A DNA stretch of 33,387 nt from Promethearchaeia archaeon. Its GTDB lineage: Archaea; Asgardarchaeota; Lokiarchaeia; Sigyniarchaeales; SOKP01. The first letter of the stretch is position 1. Each line of letters starts with the position of its first letter. The stretch is taken from positions 1 through 33,387 of the forward strand of contig JAHQWP010000095.1 in NCBI GenBank assembly GCA_029856235.1. Reading direction: 5' to 3'. Shown one piece after another: positions 15,665-23,469 of this stretch. The position numbers were made by a program, and so were the translations under genes. The notes beneath the pieces are model-generated. The model was not told the origin of the DNA. It saw only the letters and a program-made list of their open reading frames with translations, and did no database searches.

Positions 15665-15874
15665 CTAGTTCCCGCCAGCAATGTGTGGAAGGATTGTAAT
15701 GCTATCATCAGGACTGATTTCAGATTCTTCGTCAGCTTTCTTCCCGTTTATGAGTATTCCAAAATACTTCCCTTCTAGATTTAATTCTCTGAGTAAATCT
15801 TTAACTAGCATTTTCCTTTCGGGAATAACAGTTTCAATAATACCCGTTTCTAAAATATCTGTTGTTTGCTTCAA
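15665..15874 (-). CDS. MoaD/ThiS-family ubiquitin-like sulfur carrier ending Gly-Gly-Asn
   Basis: A 69-residue beta-grasp protein. The pattern KDLLRELNLEGKYFGILING followed by DDSITILPHIAGG is typical of MoaD/ThiS/SAMP/Urm1-like carriers, which are adenylated at a C-terminal Gly-Gly and then thiocarboxylated for sulfur transfer or attached to proteins. Gly67-Gly68 is followed by one more residue, Asn69, before the stop codon (GGC GGG AAC TAG on the minus strand). A mature carrier would need that residue removed, unless the protein is inactive or the activating enzyme tolerates it. The start is TTG at 15874, as no ATG lies in frame before residue 22. No E1-like (MoeB/ThiF/UbaA) or JAMM protease gene is adjacent. 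It is convergent with RNase Z. Confidence 0.8.
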   Translation of the reverse strand: MKQTTDILETGIIETVIPERKMLVKDLLRELNLEGKYFGILINGKKADEESEISPDDSITILPHIAGGN

Positions 15875-16208
15875 TTTTTAAAACCTTATGTTATTAATTT
15901 AGCTATTATAAATTAAACCTTTTAACTATTTAAAATTAATTCAAGAAATCAATAAATGTTGAGTTTTAAAACTAATGAAATTTATCTCCCTAAAAATAAC
16001 TCAATTTTGTGTTTGCGTTAAAATAATTAGATTTTGTTAATCTGGAATTAATAACTTGTCTATTTTTTATATAAAACCATTATTTTTTATTTGTTTTTTA
16101 ATTTTAATGCATAAATTTAAGTATCATTTTTAGGGTTGATCTCAGATTTTTCAGGAGGATTCATTTAGTGATTATGGTGACGATCTCGAAAGTATAAGAG
16201 AATCCTTA
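15875..16208. other. Intergenic region with a strong Shine-Dalgarno and a mini-ORF before the solenoid gene
   Basis: These 334 bases hold a TATA-like ATAAATTTAAG near 16110-16121 and a perfect AGGAGG at 16153-16158. The Shine-Dalgarno is 50 bases before the first in-frame ATG of the next gene. It is well placed for a GTG at 16168 that opens only nine codons, ending at 16197. The main frame is also open upstream back to a stop at 16137 and reads like protein (codons for DYGDDLESIRESL just before the ATG), but has no ATG, GTG or TTG there. Either a short leader peptide is translated or the annotated start misses an unusual start or an assembly error. Confidence 0.4.
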
Positions 16209-17792
16209 ATGCAGATTGGAACAATCAAAAATGAGAAGAAAAAGGACAACCTTATTCAAAAAATTATAAATCATTCAATTTTATCAGCATATAAAATCGC
16301 TGATTCTGGAGAACTGTTTGAAGCTGGTGAATTTCTTTATTCAATAACAGAAATGTTAGAAGAAGTTGATTTAGAACAATCGTCTAAGCTATATAAATTA
16401 ATAGTCAAATATTGGAATAATCAAATCAATTCATTTAAGCTTCAAGGAAGATTACATGAGATTGCTGAAATTTTCTTACGAATTGCGGATCTATATGAAA
16501 AACTGAATGAACCAAAATCTTATAAAAAGAATATCTTAGGGAGTATTAATTATTTAAAACAAGAAAGTAAGATTTTAAAAGAATTTAATGAAACAAGAAA
16601 ACTGGCTCAAAATTTTGAAAATATTGCTGGATTGTATCTAAAATTTAACGATTTTAAAAATGCACTAAAACATTATTTAAATGTAGTCAATCTTGCCAAG
16701 GATTATCAATATTTTGATTTATTATCCTATTCTTACAAACAAATTTCGTTATGCTATCAAGAAATAGATGAAATCGATAAATCTAATAGTATAATTTACG
16801 ATGGTATAGAGTTTTTCTCGTCACTCCTTCAAAATTTTGAGGAAAAAAATGATAATCTAGCAATATCTCAAATATCTCAAGTATTAAAATCTCTTTATCA
16901 AATTATCGATGACGAAGAACAATTTGTTTACTATTCTAAGAAAGAAGCCGGCGCTTATATCAATTTAGCAGAAAGATTAGAAAAAAGTAATGAGAATTAC
17001 TACAAAATAGCAAGATACTATCGCGGAGCAGCATTATGTTATCAAGAGATTCATAATAATTTAATAGAATCTGCCTCTTGCTTCGTTTTGGCTGGTAATT
17101 ATAATGAAGGGATTGAGGATTTCAATGAAGCCGCGATAAATTTTTTTAATGCTGCGGTAACATTTAAGGAATTAAACAATTTTGAGATGGGTTATAAACA
17201 TTACATAAAAGCAGGAGATAATTATTGGAAAATTGAAAATGTAAACGATTCAACAGAGTGTTATTTAAATGCTTATGATATTGCTTTAGAAGGAGGCTTG
17301 GAATATAATAGATTTGGTATTTTCAATCAAATAGTTAGAGGATTAAACATTATTGCCAAAGAAGGACTGAAAAATAAACAATTTTATACAGCAGCTACTC
17401 TCATTATGGAAAGCATAAAATTTTATGAACAACTCGATACCGCAAAAGACTTCCTTGTTAACGAAATGTTAAGAAATGTGTATCGGTATTACTACCGAGC
17501 GGCAAATTTAAAGAAAATTGGATACTCACATATTGTTCAATCTTATGTGATGGCTGCCATCTCTTCTATTCTTAACGGTAAACCTAAAAACGCCCTCGAT
17601 ATTCTCTCTGAGATAGAATCAGAAGGAACAACGGTAAATAAATACAAAGAATTCGTTAAATTGATTATTAAATGGGTCTCAGAGGGAAAAGAAGTCGAGT
17701 TTAAAAATTTTCCATATGAATATCAGCGGATTATTCAAGGGTCCGAAGAAATAATATTTCTCTTAAAATTTTTTAAAGGATATAAAGCTTAA
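16209..17792 (+). CDS. Alpha-solenoid protein with TPR/SNAP-like repeats
   Basis: A 527-residue, all-helical, soluble protein without signal or membrane segments. From about residue 10 to 440 it shows antiparallel helix pairs of 35-45 residues. In the middle (residues 265-385) these have the Ala- and Tyr-rich pattern of alpha-SNAP, for example RGAALCYQEI, ASCFVLAGNY, EAAINFFNAAVTFKE and GYKHYIKAGDNYWKI. In eukaryotes alpha-SNAP links SNARE complexes to the ATPase NSF; in archaea similar repeats also occur in general TPR proteins. The resemblance was judged by eye and does not prove orthology. The last 130 residues include a hydrophobic helix ending EEIIFLLKFFKGYKA, comparable in position to the C-terminal helix of SNAP that stimulates NSF, though without the same residues. 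No SNARE, longin or AAA+ gene lies nearby. The ATG at 16209 is the first usable start. Confidence 0.75.
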   Translation: MQIGTIKNEKKKDNLIQKIINHSILSAYKIADSGELFEAGEFLYSITEMLEEVDLEQSSKLYKLIVKYWNNQINSFKLQGRLHEIAEIFLRIADLYEKLNEPKSYKKNILGSINYLKQESKILKEFNETRKLAQNFENIAGLYLKFNDFKNALKHYLNVVNLAKDYQYFDLLSYSYKQISLCYQEIDEIDKSNSIIYDGIEFFSSLLQNFEEKNDNLAISQISQVLKSLYQIIDDEEQFVYYSKKEAGAYINLAERLEKSNENYYKIARYYRGAALCYQEIHNNLIESASCFVLAGNYNEGIEDFNEAAINFFNAAVTFKELNNFEMGYKHYIKAGDNYWKIENVNDSTECYLNAYDIALEGGLEYNRFGIFNQIVRGLNIIAKEGLKNKQFYTAATLIMESIKFYEQLDTAKDFLVNEMLRNVYRYYYRAANLKKIGYSHIVQSYVMAAISSILNGKPKNALDILSEIESEGTTVNKYKEFVKLIIKWVSEGKEVEFKNFPYEYQRIIQGSEEIIFLLKFFKGYKA

Positions 17793-17950
17793 AACTTCGA
17801 GTTTATATTCCATTCTATGTTTATGGAAACAATATAAATAAATAGGTCATAGTCTATCTTATTTATAACAACATTTTATCGTGTTGGGAATTTATCCATA
17901 AGAATATATTCTTTTAAAATCAAACTTACAACTAAATTAAGGTTTTAAAT

Positions 17951-19078
17951 ATGAAAAAACAATTAAAAGCAATATTGATAATTATACCAGTATTAATCGC
18001 TCTGGGGATTACTCTAACATTTGTACTCCCGTATTTTAAACAACCTGACCAATCACCTACCTCTAAGGGATTGGTTTACATTTATGTTCATTCATCGATT
18101 TACAACGGATTGACTCCTGAAATACAACAATATGAAACTGATGTAATTAATCAAGGATATGATACCAAAGTAATCAATTGGACATCAGCCATTGTAGCAA
18201 CTTTAAAACAAAACTTAACTAATGTCTATCCTCTTGGCTTGAAAGGTGCTGTCTTTATCGGTAATATTCCGCATGCTATGGTCGACATGTGGGGACAATA
18301 TGCTAGTGATTTCTACTATATGGATCTTGATGGACAATGGGATGATATACTTCCTCCAGTTGGGATGCCAGAAGCTCATAGTAATGGAACAGGCGACATG
18401 TATCCAGAAATTTGGATTGGAAGAATAAATCCTTCATCATTAAACAATGTAAACATTACTCAAGCATATAAAGACTACTTTGCCAGAAATCACGCATATA
18501 GGATGGGAACACTTACTCGTCCTCATAAAGCATTACTCTATATTGATGATAGTTGGTCACAATGGTATGACGAATATTTAAGCAATTTTACTGCCTATTC
18601 AGATGTAGATTGTTTTTGGGATAATTCAACTACTACTCCTGCAAATTATTTAAATAATTTAACCCAGAATTACGAATTTGTGCAGTTACTAGTACATTCT
18701 ACTCAACAAGATCATTACTTTGGTATTGGAAATCCTCCTTCAGAGGGATATGTAAATTATACCAATATTCTTAATACAAATACCACACCACTATTCTATA
18801 ATTTATTCGCATGTTCTGCGTGTGATTTCACGACTTCAAACAATCTCGGAACGCAGTATTTATTTTCAAATTCGTCATTAGCAGTAATTGGTAGCACAAG
18901 AACGGGAGGTATGAATATGTACCAAAGTTTTTACGATGAATTGAACAATGGGAAAATATTTGGTGAAGCGCTAAAAACTTGGTTTAGAGATCCAAATTAT
19001 GGCCCCTATGGTCCGTGGTGGTCCCATCAGTATTCAATGGGTATGACGATTCTGGGAGATCCGCTACTAACAATCTAA
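17951..19078 (+). CDS. Membrane-anchored gingipain-like (C25, caspase-fold) protein
   Basis: A 375-residue exported protein. Residues 8-28 form an N-terminal membrane anchor or signal. The remainder resembles the catalytic domain of peptidase family C25 (gingipain R). There is an N-terminal Rossmann-like part with GAVFIGNIP (99-107), an IWIGRINP segment (154-161), the strand LLVHS with the candidate catalytic His249, then FACSACDF with the candidate nucleophile Cys288, then LAVIGSTRTGG (310-320) and the closing ILGDPLL (367-373). In RgpB the His-Cys pair lies in comparable strands about 33 residues apart; here the distance is 39. Unlike secreted gingipains there is no prodomain and no C-terminal sorting domain. 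Many NxT/NxS sites suggest an external location. Its role could be surface protein turnover or maturation. Confidence 0.78.
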   Translation: MKKQLKAILIIIPVLIALGITLTFVLPYFKQPDQSPTSKGLVYIYVHSSIYNGLTPEIQQYETDVINQGYDTKVINWTSAIVATLKQNLTNVYPLGLKGAVFIGNIPHAMVDMWGQYASDFYYMDLDGQWDDILPPVGMPEAHSNGTGDMYPEIWIGRINPSSLNNVNITQAYKDYFARNHAYRMGTLTRPHKALLYIDDSWSQWYDEYLSNFTAYSDVDCFWDNSTTTPANYLNNLTQNYEFVQLLVHSTQQDHYFGIGNPPSEGYVNYTNILNTNTTPLFYNLFACSACDFTTSNNLGTQYLFSNSSLAVIGSTRTGGMNMYQSFYDELNNGKIFGEALKTWFRDPNYGPYGPWWSHQYSMGMTILGDPLLTI

Positions 19079-19093
19079 AAATAATAACCTTTA

Positions 19094-19118
19094 TTTTTTT
19101 TACCGTTTCTTTTTTTTT
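19094..19118 (+). terminator. Double oligo-T terminator after the C25-like gene
   Basis: Two T-runs (T8 at 19094-19101 and T9 at 19110-19118) lie 16-40 bases after the stop codon. The second run merges into a TATA-like TATAAG at 19118-19123, which may serve the next gene, whose ATG lies 32 bases further on. Confidence 0.45.
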
Positions 19119-19154
19119 ATAAGATCGAAAATAACATAACAAATTCTTACAGTC

Positions 19155-19820
19155 ATGAATGAAATGATAAAAACTAAAGGTATTCTTCTAAGTTTTGATT
19201 TAGACAATACTTTGATCAATAATAGAGAAGGAATCGTTAACTCATTCAATTATGCTCTGAAAAAATATAATATCCCTACCCTTGAGAGGTTAGAAATAGA
19301 AAAAATGATTGGAACACCCTTAAATGACATGTTTAAGGAAGTGTCTGACATTAATCCAGAAGTATTATCTACAGCTTTCCGAGAATACTATAGAGAAAAA
19401 GGAATATATCAAGGAAGTTTGTTACCTGGTGTCGAAGAAACACTAGAAGGATTAAAACAAAAATCCTTTACTTTGGGTATTATTACTTCAAAAAAGCAAG
19501 AACTTGCAGTCCAAATTACAAAGATTTTAGGGATTTTTAAATACTTTGAATATGTCATTGGAGAAAGCGAAAATGTAAAGAGTAAGTTAGACCCTAATTT
19601 AAAAAAACACTTGCAAACTAAATACAATGAATACGACATCGTGATTATTGGGGATCATCCCAAAGATAGGGCTCTTGCTGAAAATTTAAACGCGCCATTC
19701 ATAGGTGTGTTAACAGGAAACCATTCTGCTGAAGAATTACGATGTGGAAATACAACAAAAACCCTAATATTAAAAAGTGTTAAAGAACTTTTTCCAAACC
19801 TGATTTACTCTTTATTTTAA
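19155..19820 (+). CDS. HAD-superfamily phosphatase, phosphoglycolate-phosphatase-like
   Basis: A 221-residue HAD hydrolase. Motif I is SFDLDNT with nucleophile Asp15 and acid/base Asp17. A helical cap of the C1 type covers residues 22-80. Motif II is the Thr in GIITSKK near residue 115, motif III is a Lys near residue 140, and motif IV is IIGDHPKDR near residues 170-178 with its paired acids. Layout and size match Gph/PGMB-type phosphatases that act on small phosphorylated metabolites such as 2-phosphoglycolate. The substrate cannot be fixed from sequence. The start is the ATG at 19155; Met4 is an alternative. It is convergent with the CODH/ACS gene and not evidently part of an operon. Confidence 0.88.
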   Translation: MNEMIKTKGILLSFDLDNTLINNREGIVNSFNYALKKYNIPTLERLEIEKMIGTPLNDMFKEVSDINPEVLSTAFREYYREKGIYQGSLLPGVEETLEGLKQKSFTLGIITSKKQELAVQITKILGIFKYFEYVIGESENVKSKLDPNLKKHLQTKYNEYDIVIIGDHPKDRALAENLNAPFIGVLTGNHSAEELRCGNTTKTLILKSVKELFPNLIYSLF

Positions 19821-19865
19821 AAAATAATCAGGTGAAAAATATAAAAAAGTAAAAAATAAAATTAA

Positions 19866-21320
19866 CTACTCCTTTAAATCCTCGTAAATTTTCATAAATT
19901 CTTCCGGTTTCCACAGTTCCTTCATGTATTTTGCAATTCCAGAACTATCCCGAGGACCAACTACTACGTAGGCGTCAGCTTCGTCTTCTAAGGCTCCACT
20001 TAATCGTGCAGCCATACCTGGAATAATTAAAATGCGATGGTTCACCTTTTCAAACGCTCCAAATTCTTTTACCGCTTCCGCGATTGCTCCTGCACTAAAT
20101 TGACCTCCGGCGACAGCTGATTCAATACCAATGCCTTCTGAATCCACAACTAAAAGATACGCATTTAAATTTGCTCCTTTAATATCTATTTCTACAGGAA
20201 TTTTGGTTAACCGGTAATTCGAAGTCACAAAAATAGCAGATTCTTTAGTTGGCTCTCCAATCTCATATAAGCCAGGATCTGCTGTAGGATAAATACGAGG
20301 ATCGCTGAATACGCTCTGTCTTAAAGTCATTATTGCTAATAAAACCCAAATATCTTCTTCCTCCTTACCACTGTGGAGGACAATAAGGCTTGTATCTATG
20401 GATTCCATGATCGCTGCCATAATAATCTCTTGGTATTGATGTTCCCAAAGCTTCTTTCCGTCATCAATTTTCACTTGGCTCCAATATGCAGCGGGTAATC
20501 CCATAATAGGGAAGCTTGCGTTTGCGTCTTCTTTATCGATTGCAGCAATCCTCAATTGCAATATATTATCATAAGTTAAAGCTAAATTTCCTGGACCAAA
20601 AATAGTCATAGCGTCTAAAACTATTTCCTTTGCTCCAAGTTTCTGCAAAGAAGCACTTAACGACATCAATTCATCTAAATCATTTGAGACGGCTACGATA
20701 GGTAAATTATTTTGAACCGCAAATTTACCTACTTGTTCCCACGAATCTTTAGTTGCAGCATAAAGTAAAGGTTTATAATCTTTAATTTCAGCGGCAGCAG
20801 CGAGTAAAATATCTAAATTCAAACAAGCTAGCATTACTGGAAGGGTCGATACCTCTGTAAGCTTCTTTGCAGCAAGCTTGAATTGATCTACATCACCAGA
20901 TACACATCTCAAGGTAATACCGTTTACTATTAACGCTTCCCCCATTCTTTCAATCGCTAAATCAGTTAAATATTTAGCTGTTTTTTCCAGGTCTGGATCA
21001 TCGTCGGCAATTTCCATAAATATCGCGGTTTCGTTATAATACGTAAGCTGATGGCGATTGAGAACTTCTTCGCCGCCGATTATACATTGCCGATCACCAA
21101 CTCCAACTAAAACCGATTTTTGCGGAGGAGAAGCAAGAACTATTAGTTTATCTCGCTTTTTCGCCTGTTTGGGATCCTGCATTAAGTGCGTACAGTCTTG
21201 AACTACGACTTTCCTTTCGAGTAAGTCTGTAGCAAATGCCATGCATGTATCTCTCCCACAGTCTTTACAATTACTTTTGTCTAAAAGAGCATAAATTTCT
21301 AGTGGACTAGGTCTACCCAT
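19866..21320 (-). CDS. cdhE: Acetyl-CoA decarbonylase/synthase (CODH/ACS) gamma subunit
   Basis: A 484-residue corrinoid iron-sulfur protein large subunit (CdhE/AcsC). With CdhD it carries the methyl group from tetrahydropterin to the acetyl-CoA synthase site in the Wood-Ljungdahl pathway. The N-terminal [4Fe-4S] motif is complete: Cys18, Cys21, Cys26 and Cys43 (NCKDCGRDTCMAFA), the Cx2Cx4Cx16C pattern of the family. The middle (about 90-330) matches the TIM-barrel domain and the end (about 350-470) the corrinoid-binding domain, with VVDSEGIGIESAVAGGQFSAG typical of the family in pieces. It is slightly longer than most archaeal CdhE. The Shine-Dalgarno GGAG/AAGGA just before the ATG and a TTTAAAAAGG box about 36 bases upstream support the start. 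No other cdh gene is in the window, unlike the usual cdh clusters. Confidence 0.94.
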   Translation of the reverse strand: MGRPSPLEIYALLDKSNCKDCGRDTCMAFATDLLERKVVVQDCTHLMQDPKQAKKRDKLIVLASPPQKSVLVGVGDRQCIIGGEEVLNRHQLTYYNETAIFMEIADDDPDLEKTAKYLTDLAIERMGEALIVNGITLRCVSGDVDQFKLAAKKLTEVSTLPVMLACLNLDILLAAAAEIKDYKPLLYAATKDSWEQVGKFAVQNNLPIVAVSNDLDELMSLSASLQKLGAKEIVLDAMTIFGPGNLALTYDNILQLRIAAIDKEDANASFPIMGLPAAYWSQVKIDDGKKLWEHQYQEIIMAAIMESIDTSLIVLHSGKEEEDIWVLLAIMTLRQSVFSDPRIYPTADPGLYEIGEPTKESAIFVTSNYRLTKIPVEIDIKGANLNAYLLVVDSEGIGIESAVAGGQFSAGAIAEAVKEFGAFEKVNHRILIIPGMAARLSGALEDEADAYVVVGPRDSSGIAKYMKELWKPEEFMKIYEDLKE

Positions 21321-21782
21321 TTTCCTTTCTCCAAAATTTTAAATTGTGCCTTTTTAAATAATTATTTATTATTTTTTAATAGTTTAGGTAATCTGAATTT
21401 ACATTAAAAATTTGTTTTTTCAACATTCAACACATATTTGTTTAAAAACAATATTTATGTTATTATAAATATAATGAGAGAACATGTGAGAAGTTTGATT
21501 TTATAGAAAGAAAAAACTTTTGCGAAACAATACAATGTTGAGCTCAAATCTTCTCATGCTCTCTCTCAAAATAAGGGGAGATGATGAGACATTATAATTT
21601 TAATTAGAACATATTTAAACTTCGAAATCTTTAATAATTTATTCAAGTCCTCAGCATCAACTAGTTCCGCTTCTAAGTCATAAGTTTTAAAAAGATGCAA
21701 AACCTTTTTCTTTAAATATTAAAATCCTAAAAATAGTGTATATGTCTATTCTAGTCAGAAATAAAATATTAAGGTTCTTTAG
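21321..21782. other. Intergenic region with an imperfect inverted repeat
   Basis: This 462-base divergent gap holds the cdhE promoter at its left end and, at its right end, an AAGG (21771-21774) eight bases before the next ATG. An inverted repeat of about 14 bp with two bulges pairs 21483-21498 with 21544-21558, the arms sharing CATG, AGAAG and TTTGA, around a 45-base loop. No tRNA, box C/D RNA or coding frame could be supported. Confidence 0.3.
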
Positions 21783-23024
21783 ATGAATTTTAAAAAGATG
21801 TATGGGATTTTTTTCTTAGTCTATTTCACTTTGGGAATGTTGGAAGCGTATTTTGTTCTATACATTCCGTTGTTTTATTACGAGATTTTGGCTGTTAATC
21901 GTAACAATTTAGCATTCATCCAGTTCTTTGGATACCTGTCGTTAATATTAACGCCTCTTTTTGCTTATATTCTTGATGCTCATATAGAATCTGAACGAAA
22001 TCATAAAATTTTTGTATATCTTTGCGTCATTTTGTTATGTTCGTGCTTCTCAATCTTTCTTATTAATAAAAACATTCTATTATTGTATGGAATTTTTTTG
22101 GGCATTTATTTTCTTAGTAGGATGATTCTTCGTACAATAATGAGTAAGATATTCCTCACACTAAGCGTGGAATCGCCAAAAATAAAACACCATATGATAT
22201 TAATCGTAAATGGGGCAACAGGAGTTAGTTTTCTAGTCGTATCGTTGGTTTTCGATTTTATTATTAAAGATGTTTACTCTTTATTGCAATGGGAATTGTT
22301 CTTCATGATCGGTTGGTTGTTGACGTTACCATTACTCTCTATAGTTTTGTTTTTGAGAAATAACACCATATTCAAGAAAATTGAGTTGAAAAACAAAAAG
22401 CTCGATGTTAAAAGCGAAGAAACAAATAAGAAATTCCAATCAGGGGTTTTAATATTTGGGATTTTTCTATTTGTCAGTTTTTTTTTAGCGTCTTCAGATC
22501 TTATCTTTTTATCGTTAGTAAGTTCATGGGTTTTTAATAGATATAATGAGTCTTCATTACGATTTTACTTTGCATTTTACTATGTAATCACGATATTTTC
22601 ACTTCTTGGATATCTATTTGCTTCAAGAATTGCTAAAAAAAGAAGTAATATTCTTTTACTCTTTACTTTTTGTTGTTTCTATTTATTTTTCCTTGTTCTC
22701 CTACCGTTCTCAAATTTCCCAATGTTTTTATTGATTCAATGTGGTCTTGCGTTTGCAGGTTATATAGCCAATTACATGTACGTATCTATTGCTCAAACTA
22801 TTTCAGTGAACACGCGATACAAAACTTTTGTATATCAGATATTAGTAATGTCCCAATCAATCGCAAATATTGTTTTTACTCCTATAGGGACATCGTTATC
22901 TGCTTTTATCAGTGTGGAAATGTTGATTTTTCTTTCCTCAATCTTATTTGCCTTTTCTTGCGGAATTCAATTAACTCTCGTATTGGTAAACAAAATCAAA
23001 CAAATTAAAGATTTTAGTCAATAG
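21783..23024 (+). CDS. MFS-like twelve-helix membrane transporter
   Basis: A 413-residue polytopic membrane protein with about twelve hydrophobic segments in two groups of six, separated by a charged cytoplasmic loop near residues 195-220 (rich in Lys and Glu). Length and 6+6 layout fit the major facilitator superfamily. The loop between helices 2 and 3 (LDAHIESERNHK) sits where the MFS signature DRxGRR is expected but has a weak match. The second half has a comparable loop ASRIAKKRS. The substrate is unknown. An AAGG motif eight bases upstream supports the start. It stands alone, between cdhE on the other strand and a long gap. Confidence 0.75.
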   Translation: MNFKKMYGIFFLVYFTLGMLEAYFVLYIPLFYYEILAVNRNNLAFIQFFGYLSLILTPLFAYILDAHIESERNHKIFVYLCVILLCSCFSIFLINKNILLLYGIFLGIYFLSRMILRTIMSKIFLTLSVESPKIKHHMILIVNGATGVSFLVVSLVFDFIIKDVYSLLQWELFFMIGWLLTLPLLSIVLFLRNNTIFKKIELKNKKLDVKSEETNKKFQSGVLIFGIFLFVSFFLASSDLIFLSLVSSWVFNRYNESSLRFYFAFYYVITIFSLLGYLFASRIAKKRSNILLLFTFCCFYLFFLVLLPFSNFPMFLLIQCGLAFAGYIANYMYVSIAQTISVNTRYKTFVYQILVMSQSIANIVFTPIGTSLSAFISVEMLIFLSSILFAFSCGIQLTLVLVNKIKQIKDFSQ

Positions 23025-23120
23025 CTTTTTTCTATACAACCCATAAAACAATCCATTAGCAGATCTCCTTACTAAGCCAGATATCTCGCATCATACTTAT
23101 AAAAAAAAGAAAAAATATGG

Positions 23121-23188
23121 TTTTCCCGCTTAGAGTTATGTGAAAACTCCAAATGCGGGAGAACAATTTAGGGAGTAATTGCTAAATT
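23121..23188. ncRNA. Candidate structured RNA: two adjacent stem-loops
   Basis: In the 445-base gap between the MFS gene and the 1212-residue orphan lies a clear hairpin. The outer stem pairs TTTTCCCGC (23121-23129) with GCGGGAGAA (23155-23163): nine pairs with one G-T wobble. An internal loop follows, then an inner stem GAGTT (23133-23137) with AACTC (23145-23149) and a 7-base loop. Only two bases later a second hairpin pairs AATTTAG (23165-23171) with CTAAATT (23182-23188). The outer stem is locally G+C-rich in a very A+T-rich gap. It is not a tRNA or snoRNA. It may be a small RNA, a transcript end or an element remnant; the strand is not determined. Confidence 0.35.
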
Positions 23189-23411
23189 TGGCATTAATAT
23201 CTTACCTCAACAAATTTATTGCAACATTAAATATATGATGATTTAAATCGCTCTTAATATTACTCGCGATTCTCTAGAACTTTTCTGTATCAATATTATT
23301 TCATAAACTGTATATTTAAACTTAAAGAAAAGAAAATGAGACATACGAGCAGTTTAAATAGTTAAAAAAAAAAGCAAGTAATCATTAAATTTGAAAATTA
23401 ATCACATGACA

Positions 23412-23422
23412 AAATATATAAA
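23412..23422 (+). promoter_or_regulatory. TATA box of the 1212-residue orphan gene
   Basis: AAATATATAAAT lies about 53 bases before the ATG, with an AAGGA Shine-Dalgarno at 23459-23463 seven bases before it. The remaining sequence of the 445-base gap (23025-23469), apart from the stem-loops at 23121-23188, shows nothing recognisable. Confidence 0.45.
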
Positions 23423-23469
23423 TGGTCAATCCAAATAAATTTATAATTCTAAATTTCCAAGGATATTAA

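Noticed and set aside
21541-21560. T-loop-like GCTCAAATC suggesting a tRNA
   Set aside because: No acceptor, D or anticodon stem can be formed around it, and the region is too A+T-rich.
21581-21660. Possible box C/D RNA (ATGATGA near 21582)
   Set aside because: A C-box-like sequence is present, but no CTGA D box follows at a usable distance.
22670-23008. 112-codon frame inside the MFS gene
   Set aside because: It is an alternate-frame shadow of a well-formed membrane protein.
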